Origin: Caballeronia sp. SBC1
Lineage (GTDB): Bacteria > Pseudomonadota > Gammaproteobacteria > Burkholderiales > Burkholderiaceae
Assembly (NCBI RefSeq): GCF_011493005.1
Contig: NZ_CP049156.1
Location: forward strand, 2,914,001-2,978,000
Length of the DNA: 64,000 nt
Direction: 5' to 3'
The translations under genes were made by a program, and so were the position numbers. Positions 56,298-64,000 of the stretch are shown piece by piece; the stretch's first letter is position 1, and each line of letters opens with the position of its first letter. The notes beneath the pieces were generated by a model, which ran no database searches, had not been told where the DNA came from, and saw only the letters and a list, made by a program, of their open reading frames with translations.

Positions 56298-56764
56298 GGA
56301 TAGTAAGCTTCAGGTCCAAAGTAGGTGCGGAAAATCCGCCCGGAATCGACAAGCTTATCGAGCTTCTTTTCTGTGATGCCGGCGGCGTTGCAAAAGTCGC
56401 GAGTTCGAAGCAATTTGCCTTGAAGCACAAGTGGGTAGCGCTCAGCGTTCGCTTTATTAGCCCCGGGTATAGGCTCATGTTCGGGTGTCCCCTTCGATGC
56501 ACGTTTGACGCGCTTTCGAAGATTCTCTTCTTCTTCGCGAAGCGCAGATAGGTCAAGTCCGTACGCCTCGGCTATGCCCATCGCTTCACAGAGATGATTC
56601 TTGAACATGCGGCCAAGCGCTGCATCAGGGATTTGCAGCAGCGTTTCAGTGGCTTTCGGGTCGCAAAGGATTGCGGCGACGACGGCGCGACGTAAAATAT
56701 GTTGTATCCATTCTTCATTGAGCGATGTGTCGTTCTTCGTCTCACGCGTAGACCGAGGCGGCAT
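56298..56764 (-). pseudogene. 5' half of a gene split by an IS21 insertion
   Basis: It starts MPPRSTRETKNDTSLNEEW (ATG 56764, with AAGGGA 6 bp upstream). It is helical, with KATETLLQIPDAALGRMFKN and LLRTRDFCNAAGITEKKLDK, an HTH-like segment, then TYFGPEAYYPAF. In its present form it runs into the IS and stops at 56249 after 11 foreign residues. Joined to 51788-52001 through one AACGCG it gives a 228-residue protein. Confidence 0.85.
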
Positions 56765-56940
56765 GGTCATTCCCTTACTCAAGCAATGCGAAGTGTTATG
56801 CATCGTTTCACGGGAGTGCAAACACTTGACAGACTTCCGTCTGTTGGTGGCTTGTGCAGGCTCCAGATGACACTTTGCAACCGCTGCCCCATCTTTGCCC
56901 CCAGTCCTTACTAGCATTTGGCAATCAATCAGGGTCGGCG

Positions 56941-57276
56941 CTAAGCATCGTCGTGACCCGCTAACTTCGTGAGCATTTCCTCTGTGACATCCTTAGTCAT
57001 GCCGCCGCCTCCGTTGAAGTCAAACCTGCTGTCCCATACGTCCACAACCTCCCAAAATCCCCCGGGCTTGCCAACGAGTTGATAGGTGAGGCCGTCGCTC
57101 GACTGCGCGCGCATCGCTTTCTGGTTGAATGAAATGAGGGCCGAACTCACGCATCCCTGGTCAAGGAAGTCATAGCCGACGAGACGCTTCAAACCGTCAT
57201 CGTTCTCGAAGATTCTCCAGCGCCATAAAGAGACATCAGGCTCGACCGCTGCAAGAGAACGCTTCCGGAGTGACAT
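56941..57276 (-). CDS. Hypothetical protein, 111 aa, divergent from XRE gene
   Basis: GAGGTG lies 6 bp before the ATG at 57276, which I prefer to the longer frame because the upstream part only translates a DNA repeat. The protein reads MSLRKRSLAAVEPDVSLWRW, GLKRLVGYDFLDQGCVSSAL and GLTYQLVGKPGGFWEVVDVW, an alpha/beta protein with a glycine-rich loop NGGGG near residue 90. Not recognised. It shares its upstream region and its seven 15-bp repeats with the XRE gene. Confidence 0.55.
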   Translation of the reverse strand: MSLRKRSLAAVEPDVSLWRWRIFENDDGLKRLVGYDFLDQGCVSSALISFNQKAMRAQSSDGLTYQLVGKPGGFWEVVDVWDSRFDFNGGGGMTKDVTEEMLTKLAGHDDA

Positions 57277-57370
57277 CAGGTTCACCTCATTCTCGTGACG
57301 GGGTTGTCCACTAGTATTTCGTGGTGCACATCCACCTTCGGAATCGTGCACACCCGCGAGGACCGCATTG

Positions 57371-57475
57371 TCTACGTTTGCACAGTAGACGTTTGCACAG
57401 TATATATATAAACAGTAGAAGTTTGAGCAGTATATGTAAATACAGTATATGTTTAAAAGGTAGACGTAAAGGTCA
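57371..57475. repeat. Array of seven 15-bp tandem repeats between divergent genes
   Basis: Seven contiguous 15-bp units (57371, 57386, 57401, 57416, 57431, 57446, 57461) share a consensus close to TAGACGTTTGCACAG. Units 1 and 2 are nearly identical; later units lean to TATATGTAAATACAG. The array ends 21 bp before the XRE start. Direct, not inverted; the period is not a multiple of a helical turn. It could be an operator or iteron array for the adjacent HTH protein. Confidence 0.85.
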
Positions 57476-57496
57476 TGTTGCTCCAACCTCCGGGCC

Positions 57497-57733
57497 ATGA
57501 CCGACACTGATAGCAAAGACATCGACCCCATCCTCCGGCGCAGGGTGGCAGACCACGTCCGAAGACTGCGCCTGGAAAAAGGTATGTCCCAGGAACTACT
57601 CAGCGTCGAGTGCGGTTTCCACCGGACGTACGTAAGCCAAGTTGAACGCGCAACGACCAATATCACGCTCGACAACCTGCAGCGGCTCGCGCAAGGGCTT
57701 GGGGTAGACCCATCAGAGCTGCTCCGCCCCTAA
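57497..57733 (+). CDS. XRE-family HTH regulator, 78 aa
   Basis: The helix-turn-helix is RRLRLEKGMSQELLSVECGF and HRTYVSQVERATTNITLDNL, a complete Cro/CI-type domain with the last helix VDPSELL. No other domain is present, so it is a small repressor-type protein. It lies 21 bp downstream of the repeat array and is transcribed away from the gene at 56941-57276. Self-regulation through the repeats is inferred. Confidence 0.85.
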   Translation: MTDTDSKDIDPILRRRVADHVRRLRLEKGMSQELLSVECGFHRTYVSQVERATTNITLDNLQRLAQGLGVDPSELLRP

Positions 57734-58089
57734 ACTCGCCAAAGCACCTCGTGCCCTTAACTTGTTGTGGCTGGGGCAACGGACGCGCAGTTGCCGACCG
57801 CGTCGCGCGAGCAACCTGTCGAGCTGAGCCTCCCCACCTCCTCGAAACACCGCTCCGCGATACGACGGTCGGCCGACCAAATGCCGACTGACGTCAATCT
57901 CCATGGGCGACGGACGCTCGCTGCGTCCGGTCGGTCAAAGGCTTGGACAGGCACTGTTTTGTCCTAGTCGATAGCGGTCGCGGCGTGCTGAGCGGGGGTC
58001 TCGGGCAGTCGAGCAAGACTTGTAGCAGAATGCTTCATTCGGGACGCCCGGTCGTCCCCTTGAAAAACTCTTCAAAGGTCCACCGCAGC
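57734..58089. other. Gene-free stretch
   Basis: About 355 bp between the XRE gene and the FemAB-like gene. The frame upstream of 58090 is open to 57943 but its translation is low in information. No clear repeat or hairpin. Confidence 0.35.
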
Positions 58090-59223
58090 GTGACTTCGAG
58101 CATCGAAATCCAGGTAGTTGATTCCATTGAAGATGTACCGGCAGACGCCTGGAACGCTCTCGCGGGCAGCAATCCGTTCGTCCAGCACGCGTATCTCTCT
58201 GCTATGCATGTCTCGGGATGTGCCTCGAAGCGCTCGGGATGGCAGCCTCTCTATTTATTGATGCGCCGACAAGACGCCCTGATTGGCGCCATGCCGCTGT
58301 ACCTTAAAAGCCATTCAAGGGGGGAGTATGTCTTTGACCATTCATGGGCAGATGCCTTCCAGCGGCATGGTCTGCGTTACTACCCGAAGCTGTTGAGCGC
58401 AGTTCCTTTCACGCCGGTGACGGGACCTCGGCTTCTTGCGAAAACGCATGAAGACAGAGTGCTGCTCGCCCGTGGCGCGATTCAATATGCCCGCCAAATC
58501 GACGTTTCCTCATTGCACGTCCTGTTTCCACAAGAAGAAGATTTGGCCGCGATGTCCGACGCCGGCTACATGCAGCGCGAGGGTGTTCAATTCCACTGGA
58601 CGAATGACGGATATGCCGATTTCGACGCCTTCTTGGCCTCGATGAATCAGCAGAAACGGAAGAAGGTCAAGCAGGACCGCCGACACGTCGCGGAGGCAGG
58701 TGTCACGTTCAGGTGGCTGCGCGGATTGGAGATTGACGAAGATGCACTAGATTTTTTCTACTCGTGCTATGAGAACACCTACAAAGAGCACTGGAACCCG
58801 CCGTACCTGACTCGCGAATTCTTCGGCCTCATCCACCAAGCGATGCCAGATACTATGCTGCTCGTCCTTGCGGAATCCGATGGCGAGCGGCTTGCATGTG
58901 CTCTTAACATCATCAATGACGGCGTGATGTATGGGCGTTACTGGGGTACCCGAGAGTTCGTGTCAGGCCTCCACTTCGAGACTTGCTACATGCAAGGAAT
59001 CGAGTATTGCATAGTGAACGGGCTGGACGCCTTCGAAGGTGGGGCGCAAGGCGTTCACAAGATGTCGCGTGGGATGCTGCCGACTCCGACCTGGTCTGCC
59101 CATTGGATTGCTGATGACCGATTCGCCCATGCCATCAGCGAATTTTTGGACGAAGAGACGGCCGCCATGGACGAGCACATTGGTGAACTTGAAGCACATA
59201 CTCCGTTTAAGAGCAGGAAGTGA
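58090..59223 (+). CDS. FemAB/GNAT-like protein (DUF482 type), about 377 aa
   Basis: A GTG at 58090 gives TSSIEIQVVDSIEDVPADAW, the start I expect for this family; an ATG at 58030 is possible. It has the sequence NPFVQHAYLSAMHVSGCA and GAMPLYLKSHSRGEYVFDHS near residue 60, FDAFLASMNQQKRKKVKQDR near 185, and FFYSCYENTYKEHWNPPYLT near 220. These are the blocks of DUF482 proteins, related to FemAB peptidoglycan aminoacyltransferases and GNAT enzymes. The catalytic role is unproven; it may add an amino acid or acyl group to a small molecule. Length fits the family. Confidence 0.7.
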   Translation: MTSSIEIQVVDSIEDVPADAWNALAGSNPFVQHAYLSAMHVSGCASKRSGWQPLYLLMRRQDALIGAMPLYLKSHSRGEYVFDHSWADAFQRHGLRYYPKLLSAVPFTPVTGPRLLAKTHEDRVLLARGAIQYARQIDVSSLHVLFPQEEDLAAMSDAGYMQREGVQFHWTNDGYADFDAFLASMNQQKRKKVKQDRRHVAEAGVTFRWLRGLEIDEDALDFFYSCYENTYKEHWNPPYLTREFFGLIHQAMPDTMLLVLAESDGERLACALNIINDGVMYGRYWGTREFVSGLHFETCYMQGIEYCIVNGLDAFEGGAQGVHKMSRGMLPTPTWSAHWIADDRFAHAISEFLDEETAAMDEHIGELEAHTPFKSRK

Positions 59224-59225
59224 TG

Positions 59226-59621
59226 TTAGTGCTCCATACGGCGTTTCGCGACTGCGCGCCAGTAATGTGCCTCCCTCTTGGCCGCGTCCAACTGCATCAA
59301 GAGCCGGGCCTCCGCTCGCGCTGCCATTACCTCAACTTGAATTAGTTTTGTCTCGAGCATCGCTGTCTCCGCTTCCTGCTCGACAAGAGCCTCCTGCAAG
59401 CGGGCCTCAACGCTCGTACCCTGCAACCGCTTTACTGCTCGGACGTAGCACTCCCACGCGTAATCGCTCTTGTGGTCGAGCGCCTGTCTCATAGTCGATG
59501 CGAGGTTCTCCCACGTCAAAGCGATACGGCGTTTCTGGAATGAGGCAACAATCTCATCGGCCTTGTTGTCGCCATAGAGACGCTTTATCGAATGCAGCCC
59601 CGCGCCTTTAGGCGCCCCAAT
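59226..59621 (-). pseudogene. 3' fragment of a gene cut by IS21 element 4
   Basis: The minus strand reads GAPKGAGLHSIKRLYGDNKA, LTWENLASTMRQALDHKSDY and a coiled coil ALVEQEAETAMLETKLIQVE. It begins inside the element end, so the N-terminus is missing. The helical, coiled C-terminus could be the end of a recombination-associated gene, in keeping with the integrase on the other side of the IS, but that is uncertain. Confidence 0.5.
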
Positions 59622-59724
59622 TGTTAGCGGCGGTGTAAATCCGGCACTAAACGGCGGTGCAAGATTGAGTACGAGCGTCAACAAGTAGGGGCCGTTACCG
59701 GCGCCTACTGTCGAGTAATGGTCA

Positions 59725-59943
59725 TCAGAATGGATCGTCGACGTCGTTCAGGTGAGGGTTCACGGGAGGGACGCGTTGTTCGTGCAGCTGTTCATGCAAT
59801 TGGACCTGATAGTGCATGCAGATTCGCTCGCGTAGATCGTCGATGAGTTCGACGACAGCGAGCGCTTGATCGGCGGACCAGTCGTCGGGGATCAGGAAGT
59901 CGAGCCCACCGGTGGTTCCGGAAGGCAGGTGAAGGCGGGTCAT
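59725..59943 (-). CDS. Small accessory protein of IS21 element 4, 72 aa
   Basis: Starts MTRLHLPSGTTGGLDFLIPD and DWSADQALAVVELIDDLRER. The start overlaps the istB stop by ATGA, so it is the last gene of the element's operon. Acidic and helical. Proteins of this type accompany related IS21 elements; function unknown. Confidence 0.65.
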   Translation of the reverse strand: MTRLHLPSGTTGGLDFLIPDDWSADQALAVVELIDDLRERICMHYQVQLHEQLHEQRVPPVNPHLNDVDDPF

Positions 59944-60707
59944 GATGTCTTCTTCTCGGCCTTTGCCGCACTACGTTTCTTCGTGCGTTGCTCAGCGCGT
60001 TCACGCGCCTCCTTCACGCGATAGGACTCTCCCTCGATCACGACGACTTCCGCACGATGCACCAGTCGATCAACAAGGGAGACGACGCAAGCCGCGTTCG
60101 GAAACACCTCATGCCATTCGCCAAACGGTCGATTGGTCGTGACCACCGTTGATGCAACCCCGTATCTCCTGCTGACGAGTTCGAACAGCAGATCCGCGTG
60201 GCGGTTCGAGTATGAGAGGTAACCGACCTCGTCGATCACGAGGACGTCGGGCGCGGCATAGCGGTTCAGTCGGCGGCGCAAGGCCGAATCGCTATCGAGC
60301 GCGGCCAGTTCACCGAGCATCTGGCCGGCCGTCGTGAACAAGGCCGTGTGGCCATGCACGATTGCCTGATAGGCGAGATTGAGCGCCAGTGTCGATTTGC
60401 CGACGCCGTTTGGGCCTATCAGCACGACGTTCGCGGTGTCCTTGACGAACTCAAGCGCCATCAACTCTTCGACAACGGCGCGATCGCACCGCTTGGGCCA
60501 TGCCCAGTCGAAGTCGCACAGCGGTTTGAAGCTGCCCAGATGGGCATCGCGGATACGTCGCTCCAGAGAACGGCGTCCGCGCTCGTCCTCTTCCCACTGC
60601 AGCAATGGCGCGACCCACGGCTCGACCACCACATCGGGCCAGTGTGCTATGAGTCCATACAGGCGCAAGGCGTGCGCGCGGTTTTGCAGATCATCAGGCG
60701 AGCTCAT
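59940..60707 (-). CDS. istB: IS21-family helper ATPase IstB
   Basis: A 255-residue AAA+ ATPase with Walker A LIGPNGVGKSTLALN near residue 103, Walker B DVLVIDEVGYL near 165, and TVVTTNRPFGEWHEVF. It overlaps istA by 14 bp and the small downstream gene by 4 bp. The C-terminus is lysine-rich. Intact. Confidence 0.92.
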   Translation of the reverse strand: MSSPDDLQNRAHALRLYGLIAHWPDVVVEPWVAPLLQWEEDERGRRSLERRIRDAHLGSFKPLCDFDWAWPKRCDRAVVEELMALEFVKDTANVVLIGPNGVGKSTLALNLAYQAIVHGHTALFTTAGQMLGELAALDSDSALRRRLNRYAAPDVLVIDEVGYLSYSNRHADLLFELVSRRYGVASTVVTTNRPFGEWHEVFPNAACVVSLVDRLVHRAEVVVIEGESYRVKEARERAEQRTKKRSAAKAEKKTS

Positions 60708-62196
60708 CAGTGCCTCCCGTGATCTGGTCGTAAATGTCGAGCCGATGGGGTGTCACCAGCGTGTCTTTCTTACGCACGTGTTCCGGCATCGGGATGACCA
60801 CTGGCGGAGGCAGCTTGCGCGCCTCGCGCCGGCGCTCCAGCGCCAGACGTACCGGATTCGGGTGAGGTGCAGCACCACTGGCGAGAGTCTCCTCAATGGC
60901 CGCCTGCAGTTCGGAGGCGCCATAGCGGTCAAGCAGGCGCAGCAGGTTGGCTGTGATGTTGCCCAAGTTGCCGCCTCGTTCAGCGGCGCGCAGCATCAGC
61001 TTCTGGCTGGCCGGTGCCGCCTGGGCCAGATGGTCGAGGCCGCGATGGTGACGGGCCTCGCGTTTGCGTGCAACGAGGGTGTCGATGTGTGTAGCAATTT
61101 CGATCTGTGCGCCGCGATCGTAACTTCGCACATGGGTGGCGAGCAGATCGGCGCCGTCCAGAATGCGTACCTGGTGCGGATCGGCCCGTACCGTGGGCGT
61201 GCGCCGCACGTGCGTATGTGGGATCGTGTAGTCGTTCAGGTCGAAACGTACGTAAGGCGTCTTGTTGACCTTCACGGCCAGTTGTAGCTCGCGCGGGTAC
61301 GGATTCGCCGGCAAGGCTAGCAGGCTGGGCTGTTCGCGGGCGAAGGCCTCACGCACGGTGATCGTGGGCTCTTCCCGGCACGGTCGATCAGCCGCAGGTC
61401 CAGCGCACCAGAGGGCGGCCTGGGCATTGAGGTCGTCAAGGTCGACGAATTTGCGCGCGGCAAAGAAATTCTCGCGTACAAACCGTATAGCCCTTTCGAC
61501 GCGACCCTTCTCATTTCCTCGGTACACGGCCACGGGACGGGGCTCGTAGCGATGATGCGCGGCGAACGCGAGCAGCGTCGGGTTGAAGCGGATCGCGTCG
61601 CCCCGACGTTCGAGCACTGCACTTTTAAGGTTGTCGTACAGGACGACCCTTGAGACGCCGGACCATGCCGCGAAGGCACCGGCGTGACCAGCCAGGAAGC
61701 TGTCCATGCGCGCATCGAGGAAGAAGTGCAGATAGATCTGCCTGGACCACGACAGCACCATCACGAAGGCCATCAGGGGTCGGCGCGCACGTCCGATCTG
61801 CAGATGGCCGAAGCTCCCCCAGTCGCATTGAGCTTGCTCCCCAGGCAAGGTGCGAAGCCGAAGGTACGCTTCGGCCACCGGGCGCGGACGATGAAGCGAA
61901 ACCAGGTGTCTGAAGTGGTGCTGACCGCCGCGGTAGCCGCGCTCATAGACCATCGCATACAGGCGGCTGGCCGTGAGTGACGGAAACTTCTTCAGAGTCT
62001 CATGGATGAACGGCAGATAGGCATCGATCTGCGAGGGCCGCAGCACTGGGCCAATCCGGGGCAGTCCAGCCTGCGCCAGCACGCGCTGGACGGTGCCGCG
62101 GTTGACGTGTAACTGGCGCGCGATGGTGCCACAGCGCCACTTCTCGACATGGTAGTAGCGCAGGATCTGCGCTTCGAGTTCAACTCCGATGGTCAT
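60694..62196 (-). CDS. istA: IS21-family transposase IstA
   Basis: A 500-residue IstA. The HTH is [20 protein letters not shown] (about residues 21-40). The core has [14 protein letters not shown] (first aspartate), [14 protein letters not shown] (second) and [18 protein letters not shown] (the glutamate), with [14 protein letters not shown] in the C-terminal domain. Complete, and overlaps both neighbours. Confidence 0.92.
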   Translation of the reverse strand: MTIGVELEAQILRYYHVEKWRCGTIARQLHVNRGTVQRVLAQAGLPRIGPVLRPSQIDAYLPFIHETLKKFPSLTASRLYAMVYERGYRGGQHHFRHLVSLHRPRPVAEAYLRLRTLPGEQAQCDWGSFGHLQIGRARRPLMAFVMVLSWSRQIYLHFFLDARMDSFLAGHAGAFAAWSGVSRVVLYDNLKSAVLERRGDAIRFNPTLLAFAAHHRYEPRPVAVYRGNEKGRVERAIRFVRENFFAARKFVDLDDLNAQAALWCAGPAADRPCREEPTITVREAFAREQPSLLALPANPYPRELQLAVKVNKTPYVRFDLNDYTIPHTHVRRTPTVRADPHQVRILDGADLLATHVRSYDRGAQIEIATHIDTLVARKREARHHRGLDHLAQAAPASQKLMLRAAERGGNLGNITANLLRLLDRYGASELQAAIEETLASGAAPHPNPVRLALERRREARKLPPPVVIPMPEHVRKKDTLVTPHRLDIYDQITGGTDELA

Positions 62197-62642
62197 GGGT
62201 CACTTCCTGTGCAGTGAGTAGCAGTACGAACGTCACGAAAGACCCGACGGCGCAGTGGCCCGAGGCGTACGAAGCCCGGACAGACGCAGTGGCAGAAGTG
62301 GCAATGCTCAGCCACCGGTGTGGCGCTGTTAGGTACCGCTGCTCTGGCCGCCGACGTCGTCGAAGTCGGTGCCAGTAGAGCATCGGCGGCAGGCACGGCG
62401 GAACCGTGATGCGTCACTTTATTCTGGCGGCTGCGATAGCGGCGCATTCGTTGGGCGTGCGCAAACCGGCCGTGGCGACTGCGCTGATAGCGCTGAGCGG
62501 CCTCGCGCAAGCTGGCCTGGCGTGAGGCCCGAGAGCAGTCGCCTTCGCAGTAAATCTGTCCGCGGTCACAACGGCGGCAAACAATGACCTGCGCCCGGCA
62601 GCTGGCGCAAACAAAGAGGCGGCCTGACGCCGGCATCGGCAA
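62193..62642 (-). CDS. Zinc-finger-like accessory protein of IS21 element 4
   Basis: A 149-residue protein with FVCASCRAQVIVCRRCDRGQ and IYCEGDCSRASRQ (residues 10-40), three CxxC/CxxxC pairs fit to bind zinc. RSRHGRFAHAQRMRRYRSRQ and NKVTHHGS follow, very basic. It is the first gene of the operon and overlaps the istA start by 4 bp. A matching ORF precedes istA in related IS21 elements, so it is probably part of the element; it may bind DNA or RNA. Function unknown. Confidence 0.65.
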   Translation of the reverse strand: MPMPASGRLFVCASCRAQVIVCRRCDRGQIYCEGDCSRASRQASLREAAQRYQRSRHGRFAHAQRMRRYRSRQNKVTHHGSAVPAADALLAPTSTTSAARAAVPNSATPVAEHCHFCHCVCPGFVRLGPLRRRVFRDVRTATHCTGSDP

Positions 62643-62820
62643 TCCCCGTCAATGCCGATGCGATATCGACAGGGCTGACGGGGCATGCAATACTTTGCAG
62701 GCACCGTACCCCGTCGTGCGCGTGCTGGGCTCGACACCGGATTGGACCTGGCAGTTTAGGCCGGTGTCGGGCCTGTTTCTTCGGCGGTAAGCCTTCTTCT
62801 ACCGCATCCAGACCCCTGCG

Positions 62821-63987
62821 TCACCCCTTCCTGAAACGAGCCGCGCCGGGTGCGTCTGCACTCGCCCTTCGGGCTCCTTTCGACGCACCCGATACCGCCC
62901 ATCGATGCCGTCGACAACAAGCACCGAACAGTTCTGCAGAACAGGAATCGTTTCGCATTTCTGATCGACGCCGCCATCCGGTGTCGGATTCTGATCGCCG
63001 TTCACACCCAATCGCTCGAAATGCTTCCCCAAACTCTTCCGAGATATGCTGGAGGGTCAGCGGTTCACCGTTGTCGACTCGCACGAAAAGGAATTCACAT
63101 CTTTTCCTTTTTGGCACTTTTGCATCGTCGAGGAGATGTTCACGACCTCCAGTGATGTAGTCGTTGACCATCCGGCACCAAAGAAGGCTTATCGGCTTCT
63201 TGAACGCATTGCCAAACTTCTGAACTGAGGGACGTATCAAAATTTTCGTCTCACCCCTCGCAGCAGCTTTTGCAATTTCTTTATCGGAAAAATCGTCGAC
63301 CGTGAGGCTTTGAAGCGCATTTCGCCGCCAACCAGTACAGTGCGCAAGGCGCAGCATCAACACGTTTCTCTCCGCAACCGCCGGGGTTCGATTTTGTCGG
63401 AACCAGACAATCAGCGCCTCAACGTCATCTTCTGTCGCCCAATACTGGTTCTGTGATGTTCGCGACCCCTCGCCGACCTGGGAGAAGCACTTAGGGTAAA
63501 GACGCTTGCTCGAAAAGGTCTTCAACGTGCCGTCCCGCTTCGCTTCAACAATAACGCTTCGAATTCGGAAGCCTCGTCCGCTTCCTATGACCTTCTCACA
63601 AAGGCGGCATTCCTCCTGTGCCCACCAGTAGAAATCGTAAAGAACCCTCATTCGATAATTCGCTGTACGCTTCGCTGATAAGTCGTTGCGGCATCGAGGG
63701 TCCTTCTCGATTTCACTAAGAACCCAATCACGGAAAACAGCGAAATGGTTATCGTCGAACTCGGTCCATTCAATCCCTGATGCTGCGAGGTACCGCGAAA
63801 GTGCCTGGAGAGCATACGCTACCTGTTCGATACCGGAGTCGTATGCCTGGGAGCCAGTCGGAGAATTCTTATCAAGTAGATTGCGGGCGCTGTAGAGGGC
63901 GTATTGATTAAACGCGTCGATGCGCTGGAGCTTAGAGTCCCGAAAAATCGGCACTCGACGGTCTTCGCGAAACATAACCATCCGCAT
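62821..63987 (-). CDS. Tyrosine recombinase (integrase), C-terminus lost
   Basis: The first 325 or so residues look like a phage-type integrase: an N-terminal SAM-like core-binding region (LQALSRYLAASGIEWTEFDD), DVEALIVWFRQNRTPAVAER and the first catalytic arginine in LAHCTGWRRNALQSLTVDDF. After AFRAIGCERR near 63015 the sequence stops matching. The tail SESDTGWRRRSEMRNDS has no HxxR or tyrosine motif. The catalytic C-terminus is thus missing and the enzyme should be inactive. The lesion lies 230 bp from IS21 element 4, but not exactly at its end, so a second rearrangement is likely. Confidence 0.75.
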   Translation of the reverse strand: MRMVMFREDRRVPIFRDSKLQRIDAFNQYALYSARNLLDKNSPTGSQAYDSGIEQVAYALQALSRYLAASGIEWTEFDDNHFAVFRDWVLSEIEKDPRCRNDLSAKRTANYRMRVLYDFYWWAQEECRLCEKVIGSGRGFRIRSVIVEAKRDGTLKTFSSKRLYPKCFSQVGEGSRTSQNQYWATEDDVEALIVWFRQNRTPAVAERNVLMLRLAHCTGWRRNALQSLTVDDFSDKEIAKAAARGETKILIRPSVQKFGNAFKKPISLLWCRMVNDYITGGREHLLDDAKVPKRKRCEFLFVRVDNGEPLTLQHISEEFGEAFRAIGCERRSESDTGWRRRSEMRNDSCSAELFGACCRRHRWAVSGASKGARRASADAPGAARFRKG

Positions 63988-64000
63988 ACTGGGGTCGAAG

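Larger units (their letters stand above)
59622..62780 (-). mobile_element. IS21-family element 4 with accessory genes
   Basis: Holds four leftward, translationally coupled genes (zinc-finger ORF, istA, istB, small ORF). Ends are estimated from inverted repeats: CCGGCACTAAACGGCGGTGC at 59641-59660 against CCGGCCTAAACTGCCAGG read inward near 62760. A further left copy of CGGCGGTG starts near 59622. I could not find a target duplication and the right end is approximate. Confidence 0.75.

Noticed and set aside
57371..57475. CRISPR array
   Set aside because: The 15-bp units are contiguous with no spacers, and no cas genes are in the window.
57277..57675. N-terminal extension of the minus-strand gene with YxxxC-type pentapeptide repeats
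   Set aside because: The apparent peptide repeats are just the translation of the 15-bp DNA array, and a good ribosome site marks the start at 57276.

Overview
This window looks like accessory DNA (a plasmid or genomic island) from a Burkholderiaceae-type betaproteobacterium such as Paraburkholderia, Caballeronia or Cupriavidus. That is an inference from the high-GC coding style, a Burkholderia-type H-NS protein with tandem C-terminal domains, a DUF1488 protein, a ChrA transporter and many IS21-family elements. No rRNA, tRNA, replication or conjugation genes and no CRISPR array were found.

Layout. 1-3.2 kb: a large AAA/SF1 helicase-like ATPase (cut by the window edge) coupled to a ribbon-helix-helix regulator. 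3.4-14.4 kb: small accessory genes around a LexA-controlled umuDC operon, an intact Sir2-family gene and several dead gene copies. 14.5-17.1 kb: first IS21 element. 17.2-21 kb: an HTH protein, a broken H-NS gene and a PD-(D/E)XK protein. 21.2-23.8 kb: second IS21 element with a clean 6-bp target duplication. 24-30 kb: acylphosphatase, an AcuI-type reductase and many small or frameshifted genes (GNAT, response regulator, cspA). 30-34.2 kb: sensor kinase, hybrid kinase and stand-alone CheB domain. 34.8-36.5 kb: a histidine-rich metal-binding-like protein next to chrA.

36.9-51.3 kb is a defence and RNA-repair-like island. It starts with a three-gene operon (Mrr-like nuclease protein, small middle protein, Rad50-like ATPase) that matches the ABC-3C architecture. 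Then come a Sir2-family gene, a complete type I restriction-modification operon (hsdM-hsdS-hsdR), a secreted protein, and an HTH - KptA - DUF1917-like - Sir2 (broken) series running into an imuB remnant.

51.8-56.8 kb holds a double insertion: one gene is split by an IS21 element (6-bp target duplication AACGCG), and that IS21 carries a second, unrelated IS. Joining the two gene halves with one target copy restores an in-frame protein of about 228 residues. 56.9-59.2 kb: an XRE regulator with seven tandem 15-bp repeats just upstream, and a FemAB/GNAT-like protein. 59.6-62.8 kb: a fourth IS21 element with two accessory genes, beside a tyrosine recombinase that has lost its catalytic C-terminus.

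Two themes run through the window. The same small gene families recur, intact or dead (Sir2 four times, a 115-residue family three times, three further families and DUF1488 twice). Single-base frameshifts or internal stops also break many genes. This is what one expects of accessory DNA built by repeated insertion, duplication and decay, but sequencing error should be excluded for the single-base shifts.
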